Assembly: GCA_018269005.1 (NCBI GenBank)
Contig: JAFDVK010000034.1
Coordinates: 62,001-126,000 of the forward strand
Origin: Acidobacteriota bacterium
Lineage (GTDB): Bacteria > Acidobacteriota > Blastocatellia > Pyrinomonadales > Pyrinomonadaceae
Direction of reading: 5' to 3'
DNA: 64,000 bases
Below the pieces are notes generated by a model that ran no database searches, was not told where the DNA came from, and was given only the letters and a program-made list of their open reading frames with translations. The position numbers were made by a program, and so were the translations under genes. Below, one piece after another: positions 46,173-53,672 of the stretch; the stretch's first letter is position 1; every line of letters starts with the position of its first letter.

Positions 46173-47846
46173 CTATTTTTCTAACTTGACGTTGTGAACT
46201 TCTAGGATCGTGCCCATTGCCCGGTTGAATCCGGCGATCGCCTTGTTTAGATCAGTTCGGGCGGCGAGTTCGCGGCCGCGGGCCACCACGAGATCCTGAA
46301 GCCTTTGCGAAACAAGATAGAACGTGCTAGTTCCGCCGCGAAAGAGCCGGTCTTCGCTATTGTAGAGTTCTTCGGCCGCCTCTCGTGCCGCGGTCGCGGC
46401 ATTCAGGCGTGCTTCGGTGGAACGCAGTGATTGAAGGGCATTTCGCACCTCGGCCTCGACCGATTGCTCGCGGGCCGCACGCTGTTTTTCGAGACTATCA
46501 GCAGCAACAAGCGTCTTACCGTAATTTGCCTTAGCGGCTCGGTTTCCGATTGGAAAAGAAAACACAAGGCTCGCACGATAAGTTGGATACTCTTGACCGA
46601 ACAGGTTCCGCAGCGAAGTAAAATACCCGCCAACAAGATTGGGAGGTACGCGGCTTAAGCCCGTGATCGGGTTGATCGCGGCCGGCGTTTCGGTTCCGCC
46701 CAGGCCTTGCGAAGTATAGGTTCCCACAAGGTCGATCTGCAGCTTCTTCTGATTCTTATAAAATCGCTGATCGATCAGATTTTGATCCTGCCTAAGCTGA
46801 AATTCCGCGATCTCAGGACGTTTTCTGAACGCCTCGATCTTTGCTACCTCGAGGCCTATCTGAGGAACCGGAACGGCCGCAGAGGTAACCGGCGTGATCG
46901 GACGATCCCATTCAGGAGCAGAGCGTTCGGCGAGAATGAGCGTCTTGAGAGTGTTCTCGGCACGGGTTGCCGCTTCCTGCGCATCATAAACATTCTGCTC
47001 GAACGTCGCGATCTGCGCTCTCGCCGCAACGATCTCGATCGGCGCGAGCACTCCCTTCTCGACCATTCTGCTGTTGCTCTCAAGCTGCGCTCGAGCCTGC
47101 TTTAGCGTGTCGGTCTGCACCTCGATCGAACGCAGGGCATAAACAAGATCCCAATACGCCTGCTCCACGGTATTGACGACGTTCATCGCCTCGGTCTGCA
47201 ACTGGGTCTCGCTGATCTCGATATTCTTCTTCGCGATCAGAATATTGCGTCGTGCCGGGTCAATCGAACGGTTTCGCCACAGCGGCTGCGTGTAGCTGAA
47301 GCTCAGGCTCGAAGGAAATTGCGGATTCAGGAATGAGTTCGTGTTGCTCGAGGTATTCCGGGAAGAGTTGAAGATCGCCGAGTAAGATGCTCCGCCGAAA
47401 GGCACAAGGCCATCGATGCTGATGTTGTTCGAAGCGCGGGTCGTTGTGACCGAGCCATTTACGGCACCGCCGATGGCGGAGGCGGTCGGAACCGAAACGC
47501 TTTCATAAAAATTCGTGCTTGCAAGCAGCGGATCGTAGGCGCCCTTTACCCCAAGAAGGTCCAGGTTCGAGGTTTTCGTTCCTGCACGCGAAACCCCGAT
47601 ATCGTTGTTGTTCTTCAAGGCCATCTCAATGGCCTCATCGAGGGTCAGGCTCAGCTCGGTTCCTGCGGCAACGCCGATGCGCGTTGCATCAGGCAGCGGG
47701 CGAAGCGGTACAGAAAACGTTGGCTGAACAGGAGGTTTATCAGCCGGCGTTGGGGTCGGGGTCTGCGCGACGGCACTCGAGGCAGCCGAAAGCGCCACAA
47801 AGGCCGCGCCAAGCGGCATTAAAGATCTTAGGAGAAGCTTCATCAC
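46173..47846 (-). CDS. TolC-family outer-membrane efflux protein
   Basis: 557 residues. Signal peptide (LLRSLMPLGAAFVALSAASS), then the TolC repeat structure: ELSLTLDEAIEMALKNNNDI, and again in the second half EAEVRNALQSLRSTEARLNA, YLVSQRLQDLVVARGRELAA. Beta-strand segments (SSLSFSYTQPLWRNRSIDPA, ASLVFSFPIGNRAAKANYGK) form the barrel. The outer-membrane exit duct of the adjacent RND pump. The start overlaps the pump gene by 4 bases. Confidence 0.92.
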   Translation of the reverse strand: MMKLLLRSLMPLGAAFVALSAASSAVAQTPTPTPADKPPVQPTFSVPLRPLPDATRIGVAAGTELSLTLDEAIEMALKNNNDIGVSRAGTKTSNLDLLGVKGAYDPLLASTNFYESVSVPTASAIGGAVNGSVTTTRASNNISIDGLVPFGGASYSAIFNSSRNTSSNTNSFLNPQFPSSLSFSYTQPLWRNRSIDPARRNILIAKKNIEISETQLQTEAMNVVNTVEQAYWDLVYALRSIEVQTDTLKQARAQLESNSRMVEKGVLAPIEIVAARAQIATFEQNVYDAQEAATRAENTLKTLILAERSAPEWDRPITPVTSAAVPVPQIGLEVAKIEAFRKRPEIAEFQLRQDQNLIDQRFYKNQKKLQIDLVGTYTSQGLGGTETPAAINPITGLSRVPPNLVGGYFTSLRNLFGQEYPTYRASLVFSFPIGNRAAKANYGKTLVAADSLEKQRAAREQSVEAEVRNALQSLRSTEARLNAATAAREAAEELYNSEDRLFRGGTSTFYLVSQRLQDLVVARGRELAARTDLNKAIAGFNRAMGTILEVHNVKLEK

Positions 47847-50800
47847 AAATGCTCGATCGACTCCTCCGAATTTTCACCTTTGTTCCGGCGAAGCTTCTGC
47901 AGCAACTTGTGGAACGGACTCGCTATCTTGCGCCAAAGGGTCGTTTCCGCCGCATCGTCAAACAGCGAATAGAAAACGGGTACGGTCAATAGCGTAAGAA
48001 GGAGACACATTGATTGCCCGCCGACGACCAGGATGCCGATCGAACGATTCGTTGCAGCACCCGCTCCGCTGCCGACGATCAGCGGGATCATCCCCGCGAC
48101 AAGCGCGATCGTCGTCATCAGAATCGGCCGCAGACGGTCACGATTCGCTTGAATTATCGCGTCATAACGTCCCATGCCTTTCGCACGCAGCGAATTCGTG
48201 TGGTCTATCTGCAAAATAGCGTTCTTCTTGACCACGCCGAATAAAAGCAATATTCCTAGTGCCGAGAATATGTTCAGCGTCTGCCCCGCAAGCGCAGTCG
48301 AAAGCAAGGCGAACGGCACAGAAAGCGGCAGCGTCAATAGGATCGTGATCGGATGAATGAACGATTCGAACTGCGCCGCCAGCACAAGATACATGAACAC
48401 GAACGAGAGAAGGAATGCGAGCATGAACGAGCTGTATGCGCGTTCAAGTTCTTTCGACTGGCCGGTGACGCCGCTCGAATATTCCGGCGGCATGTTCAAC
48501 GACGATACGAGTTCCTTTAGGTGAGCCAGAGCGTCTGATTCTGAAGCATTCGGCGGTAGGCCGGACGAGATCGTAACGACGCGTTGCCGGTTCAGACGCT
48601 GGATCGTCGAAGGACTGAGCGATTCCTGTGCGGTAACGACGCGATCAAGCGGAACAGGCTCGCCTTTGGATGAACTGACGGTGAACAACCGCAGATTATC
48701 TCGCGTCCGACGAAAACGCTCATCCGCCTGTACCATCACATCGTATTGCTTAGTGCCTTCGCTAAAGGTCGAAACACGCTGGCCGGCAGCGGCAATATTC
48801 AACGCACGAGCGATATTGCCCGCATCGACGCCAAGATCTGCCGCACGCGTACGGTCGATCACGAACCGCACCTCAGGCGTGCCGACATCGACCGAATTAT
48901 CCGGGTCGCGGAAGATCGGATCTTGCTGCATCTTCTCGACGAGTTGATCGGCGTAAGAATTCAGCTGTTCCATATCCGGCCCGGAAATGAAATAGCCGAT
49001 GCCCGAGCCGCCGCGTCCCAAACCAATTCCCTGCGCGATCGATGACGCTGCTGAGACGTTGATGCGCCAATCCTTATTCGAATAAGGTTTGACCATCCCT
49101 CGGACCATTCCCATGATCTCGGCCTGACTCTGCGAGCGTTGCTTCACCGGCACAAGGTTAACGCTGACGGTTCCCGAATTACCACTTCCTCCGCCGCCAT
49201 AGCCGCCGACGTTGACGGTCGAATTCAGAAGGCCCGGAACTTTCTCTTTAATGTCGCGAGAGATCCGGTCAACGATCGACTGCGTTGCTGCAAGGGATGT
49301 CCCTTGCGGGCCTCGGACATTTACCTGGAAGCTCGATTCGTCTTCATCGGGGAGGAACGCCATTCCCACATACTTGTACAGCGGATAAATAGAAGCGACA
49401 GTAAGGATACAGATCAGGACAACCGCCCAACGGAACCGCATTGCGAGCTTTAGCAGTGTTGTGTACCCCGCATCGATCTTCGCGTAGAACCAACCGCTCT
49501 TTGAGTCCGTTTCGTGTTCGATCGCGTAAGCGACCGTCGGATCATCACGAATCTCAGGCGGCAGAGGCTCTGAAGGTGCCTTTTTCGGCTTTATCCAGCG
49601 GGCGGCGAGCATCGGCGTCAGCGTGAAAGAAACGATCAGACTGACCGCGATCGCTGCAGCAGAGGTGAGGCCGAAGGACGACATAAACCGTCCGACGATC
49701 CCGGTCATAAACCCTACCGGAATGAATACGGCTAGCAGCGACAACGTAGTAGCAAGAACCGCAAGACCGATCTCGCGCGTACCTTCGACCGCAGCCTTAA
49801 AGGGGTCCATCCCCTTCTCTTCCACAAAGCGGTAGATATTCTCCAAAACGACGATCGCATCGTCGATCACGATGCCGACCATTAAGGTCAACGCAAGCAT
49901 CGTCATCTGATTGAGCGAATATCCCATCGCGGCGATGAGCGCAAAGGCCGCAATGATCGATGTCGGGATCGCGAGGGCAGCGATAAGCGTTGATCGGAAA
50001 TTCCAAAGAAAGAAAAAGACCACGACCGCCGCGAATATCGCCCCGATCACGAGATGCTCTTCGATCGCGTGGAGCGAGTTCTCGATGAATTCAGACTGAT
50101 CGCGAATAACGGCGACCTTAAAGTCCTTGGGCAAGGTCGGCACGATATTGGCCATTCGCTCCTTGACCGCATTGATCAGAGCGACCGTGTTTGCACCGGA
50201 TTGCTTTCGAATGGCGAGAGCAACGGTCGGATTATTGTCGAGCGAATAGGTGCTCGACGGATCCTCTCCTGTTTCCAGAACGCGGCCGATCTGACGGAAC
50301 TTGATCGGAAAACCGTTCTTCGTCGCGACGACGATGTCGTTGAATTCTTCGACGTTGGTAAGCTTGCTTATCGTTCGAAGGCCGACCGTCTTTGCTCCTT
50401 CAACAAGCGTGCCGCCGGGCATTTCCTGGTTCTGCGCCGAAACTGCCGTTGCCACCTGATTGACCGAAAGCCCGTATGCCCGAAGTTTGTCGGGATCGAC
50501 GTAAAGTTTTATCTGCTTCGGCCGACCGCCGAACACGACGACCTCGCCAACGCCATCGGCCGATTCTATCTTCTCCTGGATAAGAACCTCGACCATGTCG
50601 CTCAATTCACTGATATCGCGAGGCGAACTGACCGCATACATCAATACCGGCGATGAATCAGGATCACTCTTTCGGGCAACCGGCGGATCGGCCTCTTCGG
50701 GAAGACGCCAGGTGATAGTACTGAGCTTCTGCTGAACTTCCTGGAAAGCCTGGTCGGGATTCTTTTCGAGGTTAAAGCTTAGCGTGATCCGCGAACTGCC

Positions 50801-51061
50801 GCGTGAGGACGAGGAACGCATTTCGTCCACGCCCGGGACGGTATTTAGGACACCTTCGATCGGATCCGTGACCTCGGACTCCATCTCGGCCGGGGCCGCA
50901 CCGCTATTGCTGGTCGAGACAGAAATGGTGGGCACGTCGATCTTTGGAAATCGATCGACGCCGAGCGTAAAAAAGCTGAATGCCCCGACAACCGTCAGGA
51001 ACATCACGATCACGGTCGCAAAGACCGGTCGATGAACACAAATTTCGGCGAGCCACTGCAT
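47843..51061 (-). CDS. RND efflux pump, AcrB/HAE1 family
   Basis: 1072 residues with 12 helices and two large periplasmic loops. Features: ICVHRPVFATVIVMFLTVVG, DRFPKIDVPTISVSTSNSGA, the helix-4 proton relay LTLMVGIVIDDAIVVLENIY, and the second-half relay ILLLFGVVKKNAILQIDHTN with its Lys. The binding loop QGTSLAATQSIVDRI is normal. Proton-driven export of drugs or other small molecules from the periplasm. Substrate not predictable. Second gene of the operon adaptor-pump-TolC. Confidence 0.95.
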   Translation of the reverse strand: MQWLAEICVHRPVFATVIVMFLTVVGAFSFFTLGVDRFPKIDVPTISVSTSNSGAAPAEMESEVTDPIEGVLNTVPGVDEMRSSSSRGSSRITLSFNLEKNPDQAFQEVQQKLSTITWRLPEEADPPVARKSDPDSSPVLMYAVSSPRDISELSDMVEVLIQEKIESADGVGEVVVFGGRPKQIKLYVDPDKLRAYGLSVNQVATAVSAQNQEMPGGTLVEGAKTVGLRTISKLTNVEEFNDIVVATKNGFPIKFRQIGRVLETGEDPSSTYSLDNNPTVALAIRKQSGANTVALINAVKERMANIVPTLPKDFKVAVIRDQSEFIENSLHAIEEHLVIGAIFAAVVVFFFLWNFRSTLIAALAIPTSIIAAFALIAAMGYSLNQMTMLALTLMVGIVIDDAIVVLENIYRFVEEKGMDPFKAAVEGTREIGLAVLATTLSLLAVFIPVGFMTGIVGRFMSSFGLTSAAAIAVSLIVSFTLTPMLAARWIKPKKAPSEPLPPEIRDDPTVAYAIEHETDSKSGWFYAKIDAGYTTLLKLAMRFRWAVVLICILTVASIYPLYKYVGMAFLPDEDESSFQVNVRGPQGTSLAATQSIVDRISRDIKEKVPGLLNSTVNVGGYGGGGSGNSGTVSVNLVPVKQRSQSQAEIMGMVRGMVKPYSNKDWRINVSAASSIAQGIGLGRGGSGIGYFISGPDMEQLNSYADQLVEKMQQDPIFRDPDNSVDVGTPEVRFVIDRTRAADLGVDAGNIARALNIAAAGQRVSTFSEGTKQYDVMVQADERFRRTRDNLRLFTVSSSKGEPVPLDRVVTAQESLSPSTIQRLNRQRVVTISSGLPPNASESDALAHLKELVSSLNMPPEYSSGVTGQSKELERAYSSFMLAFLLSFVFMYLVLAAQFESFIHPITILLTLPLSVPFALLSTALAGQTLNIFSALGILLLFGVVKKNAILQIDHTNSLRAKGMGRYDAIIQANRDRLRPILMTTIALVAGMIPLIVGSGAGAATNRSIGILVVGGQSMCLLLTLLTVPVFYSLFDDAAETTLWRKIASPFHKLLQKLRRNKGENSEESIEHL

Positions 51062-51077
51062 AAACTACTCCCCGCCC

Positions 51078-52373
51078 TTACGACGATACTTTTGCGCCCT
51101 CGTAAAGCTGGCCAACGTTGCTCGTCGCAACAGGTTGATCCGCATCGACGCCGGAAATGATCTGTTGCCAATCGCCTTCTTCGCGACCGACCTGCACGAC
51201 CTTGAGCTTTGCCACTCCGTCCGCGATCACGAAGACACGGAACGACTGGGTCGAAACATCGTGGAAGATAGCCGTCTTCGGAACAAAGATCCCTTTTGTG
51301 CCGCCTTCCCGTACGATCTGCGTCGTTGCGAACATTCCTTGGCGCAAAAGATTGTCAGAATTATCGATCAAGGCCTCGATCGAAGCCGACCTGGAGGTCG
51401 CGTCGATCGCGGGATTAACAGCCGAGACCCTGCCCGCAAAATTCTGGTCCTTGTATGCATCGACCGTAATAGTTACGACCGCACCGAGCCGCACGCCGGG
51501 CACGTCACCTTCCGGCACCTGGATTATCGCCTTGATAGGATTCGTGCGCAGAACCGTTGCGATCACTGAGGACGAAGAAACATATTCACCGACAGAGGTT
51601 GGGCGGTCACTCACGTAACCTGAAAACGGGGCTTTAATTACCGTGTCGGCAAGAACGCGCTCTGCGTCATCAACCTGTGTCTGTGCTGTAGCAACGGCCG
51701 CCTGTGCGCCGACGATCGCCTGGTTGCTCTGACGAGCGGAGTTGATCGTCGTCTCAAGCTGTTGCTGTGCTGCGTTCGCCCTTGCACGGGCCGTATCGCG
51801 CGCCGTCTTGTACTGCTCGTAGGTGATCATCGCGACGTCGCCGCTTTCGGTCAGTTCGCGATAGCGCTTTTCATTTGCTTCGGCCTGTTTTAACTCAAGG
51901 TTTGCCTGTTCGAGGTTTGCTCGGGCGGTCAGAACTTCGGGCACCGTCGTAGCGGTGAACTTACCGCCGCCAAGCAGTCCCAACCTGGCCTCTGCCTGAG
52001 AAACTCCGGCCTTTGCCTGCCTTACGGCCGCACGAGCAGACTCAAGTCTGATCTTTGCATCGCGGTCATCAACCTTGGCGAGCGTCTGCCCCTCGCGCAC
52101 GAAGTCGCCCACGTTGACATAAACGTTCGAGAGCCGTCCCGCCGTTTTCGGTGAAACGTTCGACTTTTCCTGCGCGGTGAGCGACCCCGTCGCATCGATC
52201 GTCGATGCGACATCTCGGGACTCGCTCTTCCCGACGGTGATCGCGATCGGCGTATCCTTCGCCGAGTTTTCAGGCGTCGCAACTTGCGGAGCGCTCTTGC
52301 TGCACCCGGTTGAGATACAAATCGCCGCAGATACAAATGCAAAAGCGGCGCGGCTGATAAACAGTCTTGACAT
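51078..52373 (-). CDS. RND periplasmic adaptor (membrane fusion protein), lipoprotein
   Basis: 431 residues. Lipobox in SAAICISTGCSKS. The usual layout is visible: barrel strand GSLTAQEKSNVSPKTAGRLS, lipoyl half-motif VYVNVGDFVREGQTLAKVDD, a long coiled-coil hairpin (about 105-215, rich in Ala, Gln, Glu), the returning lipoyl half VIKAPFSGYVSDRPTSVGEY, and a beta-barrel domain (PIKAIIQVPEGDVPGVRLGA). It links the pump to TolC. First gene of the operon. Confidence 0.94.
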   Translation of the reverse strand: MSRLFISRAAFAFVSAAICISTGCSKSAPQVATPENSAKDTPIAITVGKSESRDVASTIDATGSLTAQEKSNVSPKTAGRLSNVYVNVGDFVREGQTLAKVDDRDAKIRLESARAAVRQAKAGVSQAEARLGLLGGGKFTATTVPEVLTARANLEQANLELKQAEANEKRYRELTESGDVAMITYEQYKTARDTARARANAAQQQLETTINSARQSNQAIVGAQAAVATAQTQVDDAERVLADTVIKAPFSGYVSDRPTSVGEYVSSSSVIATVLRTNPIKAIIQVPEGDVPGVRLGAVVTITVDAYKDQNFAGRVSAVNPAIDATSRSASIEALIDNSDNLLRQGMFATTQIVREGGTKGIFVPKTAIFHDVSTQSFRVFVIADGVAKLKVVQVGREEGDWQQIISGVDADQPVATSNVGQLYEGAKVSS

Positions 52374-52388
52374 TACTATAAAGTCAAT

Positions 52389-52416
52389 ATTTTACAATAT
52401 TTGCCGTCGCGGGCAA
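52389..52416 (-). promoter_or_regulatory. candidate promoter of the RND efflux operon
   Basis: Minus strand TTGCCC (52411-52416), 16-base spacer, TAAAAT (52389-52394), about 15-20 bases upstream of the adaptor ATG. Confidence 0.4.
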
Positions 52417-52435
52417 TCGGTAAAGATGTAAAGAA

Positions 52436-52466
52436 TTGTCAACAACTTTGCCCCCTCGCGTATAAT
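52436..52466 (+). promoter_or_regulatory. candidate promoter of the rhodanese gene
   Basis: TTGTCA (52436-52441) and a perfect TATAAT (52461-52466) with a long 19-base spacer. Divergent from the efflux promoter. Confidence 0.5.
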
Positions 52467-52535
52467 GTCGATCTTGTTAATGTTAAAGTGGTCAGCACTG
52501 AAGCACTAACAGCAAAATTTCTCGGAGGTATTTTT

Positions 52536-52856
52536 ATGAAAGCGATAACAGCGAAAGAATTGGCAGAGAAGATCGAGGCAGGCGAGGACGTTCAACTAAT
52601 TGACGTGCGCGAACCGGACGAGAATGCCTTCGCGAAGATCGATGGGGCAAAGCTCATACCGCTGGGACAGGTCGTAGCTCGTATGAGCGAGATCGATCCG
52701 TCACGCGATACGGTCGTCCATTGCAAAGGCGGCGTCCGCAGCGCAAAGGCCATCGAGGCTTTGCAGGCAGCAGGTTTTCAGGGCGATCTAACGAATCTAA
52801 CGGGCGGGATAACGGCATGGTCGAACGATGTCGATCCTTCGGTACCTAAGTATTGA
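52536..52856 (+). CDS. single-domain rhodanese
   Basis: 106 residues from ATG 52536, chosen because GGAGG lies at 52524-52528, seven bases upstream. Complete rhodanese fold: KAITAKELAEKIEAGEDVQL, IDVREPDENAFAKIDGAKLI, and the active-site loop VVHCKGGVRSAKAIEALQAA with catalytic Cys, then NLTGGITAWSNDVD. It transfers sulfur from a donor to a thiol acceptor. Shares its last 11 bases with the ferredoxin gene (convergent). Confidence 0.94.
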   Translation: MKAITAKELAEKIEAGEDVQLIDVREPDENAFAKIDGAKLIPLGQVVARMSEIDPSRDTVVHCKGGVRSAKAIEALQAAGFQGDLTNLTGGITAWSNDVDPSVPKY

Positions 52857-53139
52857 TCCCGGCGAGTTCTATTTCAGCGGAAAGGCGGACGATCTCCATG
52901 CCCTCAACGACCGTAGTGCGGCAGGAGATCACGCCTTTTTCTTTTTCACCGTTCTTGATCCAAACCTGGCAGTTTAGACAATCCCCATTCCAGCAGAGAT
53001 CGGCCTGCGAGACCGAATCCATAGCAAGAAATTGAAAACAGCGAAGAAGCGTGTTATTCTCCGGCACATCGCATTTCTTATCAAGTATCTTGATCTCGAC
53101 CAGCCTTTCATACGGCGCAAAAATATCCGGATTCGACAT
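52846..53139 (-). CDS. [2Fe-2S] ferredoxin-like protein
   Basis: 97 residues. The cluster motif is LCWNGDCLNCQVW followed by a distal Cys in VISCRTTVVEGMEI, spaced as in plant-type or putidaredoxin-like ferredoxins, but with an atypical first spacing (CxxxxCxxC). The N-terminal ILDKKCDVPENNTLLRCFQF provides the strand and helix. Cytosolic electron carrier of unknown partner. Adjacent to a rhodanese and a glutaredoxin. Confidence 0.82.
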   Translation of the reverse strand: MSNPDIFAPYERLVEIKILDKKCDVPENNTLLRCFQFLAMDSVSQADLCWNGDCLNCQVWIKNGEKEKGVISCRTTVVEGMEIVRLSAEIELAGINT

Positions 53140-53220
53140 TTCTTTTCTATATCGGAAGCGATTTAATGAGATTCAGCGTTCCGACTATGAAATGATAGCC
53201 AAAAGGTGTAGCTTTGAACA

Positions 53221-53442
53221 ATGGCCTTGGTGATCTATACAAAACCCGGCTGCCCGTATTGCAAGAAAGCAAAAGACCATTACAACAGTATCGGCGAACC
53301 GTTTATCGAGTATGATGCTCAAAACGATATGAAGCATCGCCGCGATATGCTTGCATTCAGCAATGGAGATCCGACGGTGCCGACATTCGTTCGAAACGGC
53401 AAGTTTCTCGGCTCCGGCTGGGGTGATCCGCCTCGCGGCTGA
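53221..53442 (+). CDS. glutaredoxin
   Basis: 73 residues, the short NrdH/GrxC-like form. Active site KPGCPYCKKAK, then EPFIEYDAQNDMKHRRDML and the cis-Pro motif PTVPTFVRNGKFLGSGWG. Reduces protein disulfides or glutathione mixed disulfides. The C-terminus ends soon after the cis-Pro segment, as in minimal members. Confidence 0.88.
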   Translation: MALVIYTKPGCPYCKKAKDHYNSIGEPFIEYDAQNDMKHRRDMLAFSNGDPTVPTFVRNGKFLGSGWGDPPRG

Positions 53443-53584
53443 ACGGTGTATTAGTGGACAGCAGTTTGCTATCCGATTCACGATCACGGCTAGGACCTGG
53501 AGAATTGTTTTTCGTGCGCGTCAAAAATCATATTTTTGCGTTTGGGATTATTGATTGATACGGCAATAATTGGAGTTTTGGTTT

Positions 53585-53672
53585 TTACACGCTGAAAGCG
53601 TGCTTTGGGTAGCGTCGCAATAGGTCGGAAGGAAATACCCTTTCATGGGCCTGCAAGTAGCTGCCGCTGTTT
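53585..53672 (+). other. possible structured 5' leader of the kinase gene
   Basis: In a 230-base spacer two stems can be drawn directly upstream of the kinase: CACGCT-gaa-AGCGTG (53588-53602) and GGGTA...TACCC (53607-53640), with a purine-rich interior (GGTCGGAAGGAAA). No named riboswitch fits, so this is only a candidate. Confidence 0.3.

Noticed and set aside
53585..53672. c-di-GMP-I (GEMM) riboswitch upstream of the kinase
   Set aside because: The conserved joining and receptor sequences are missing.
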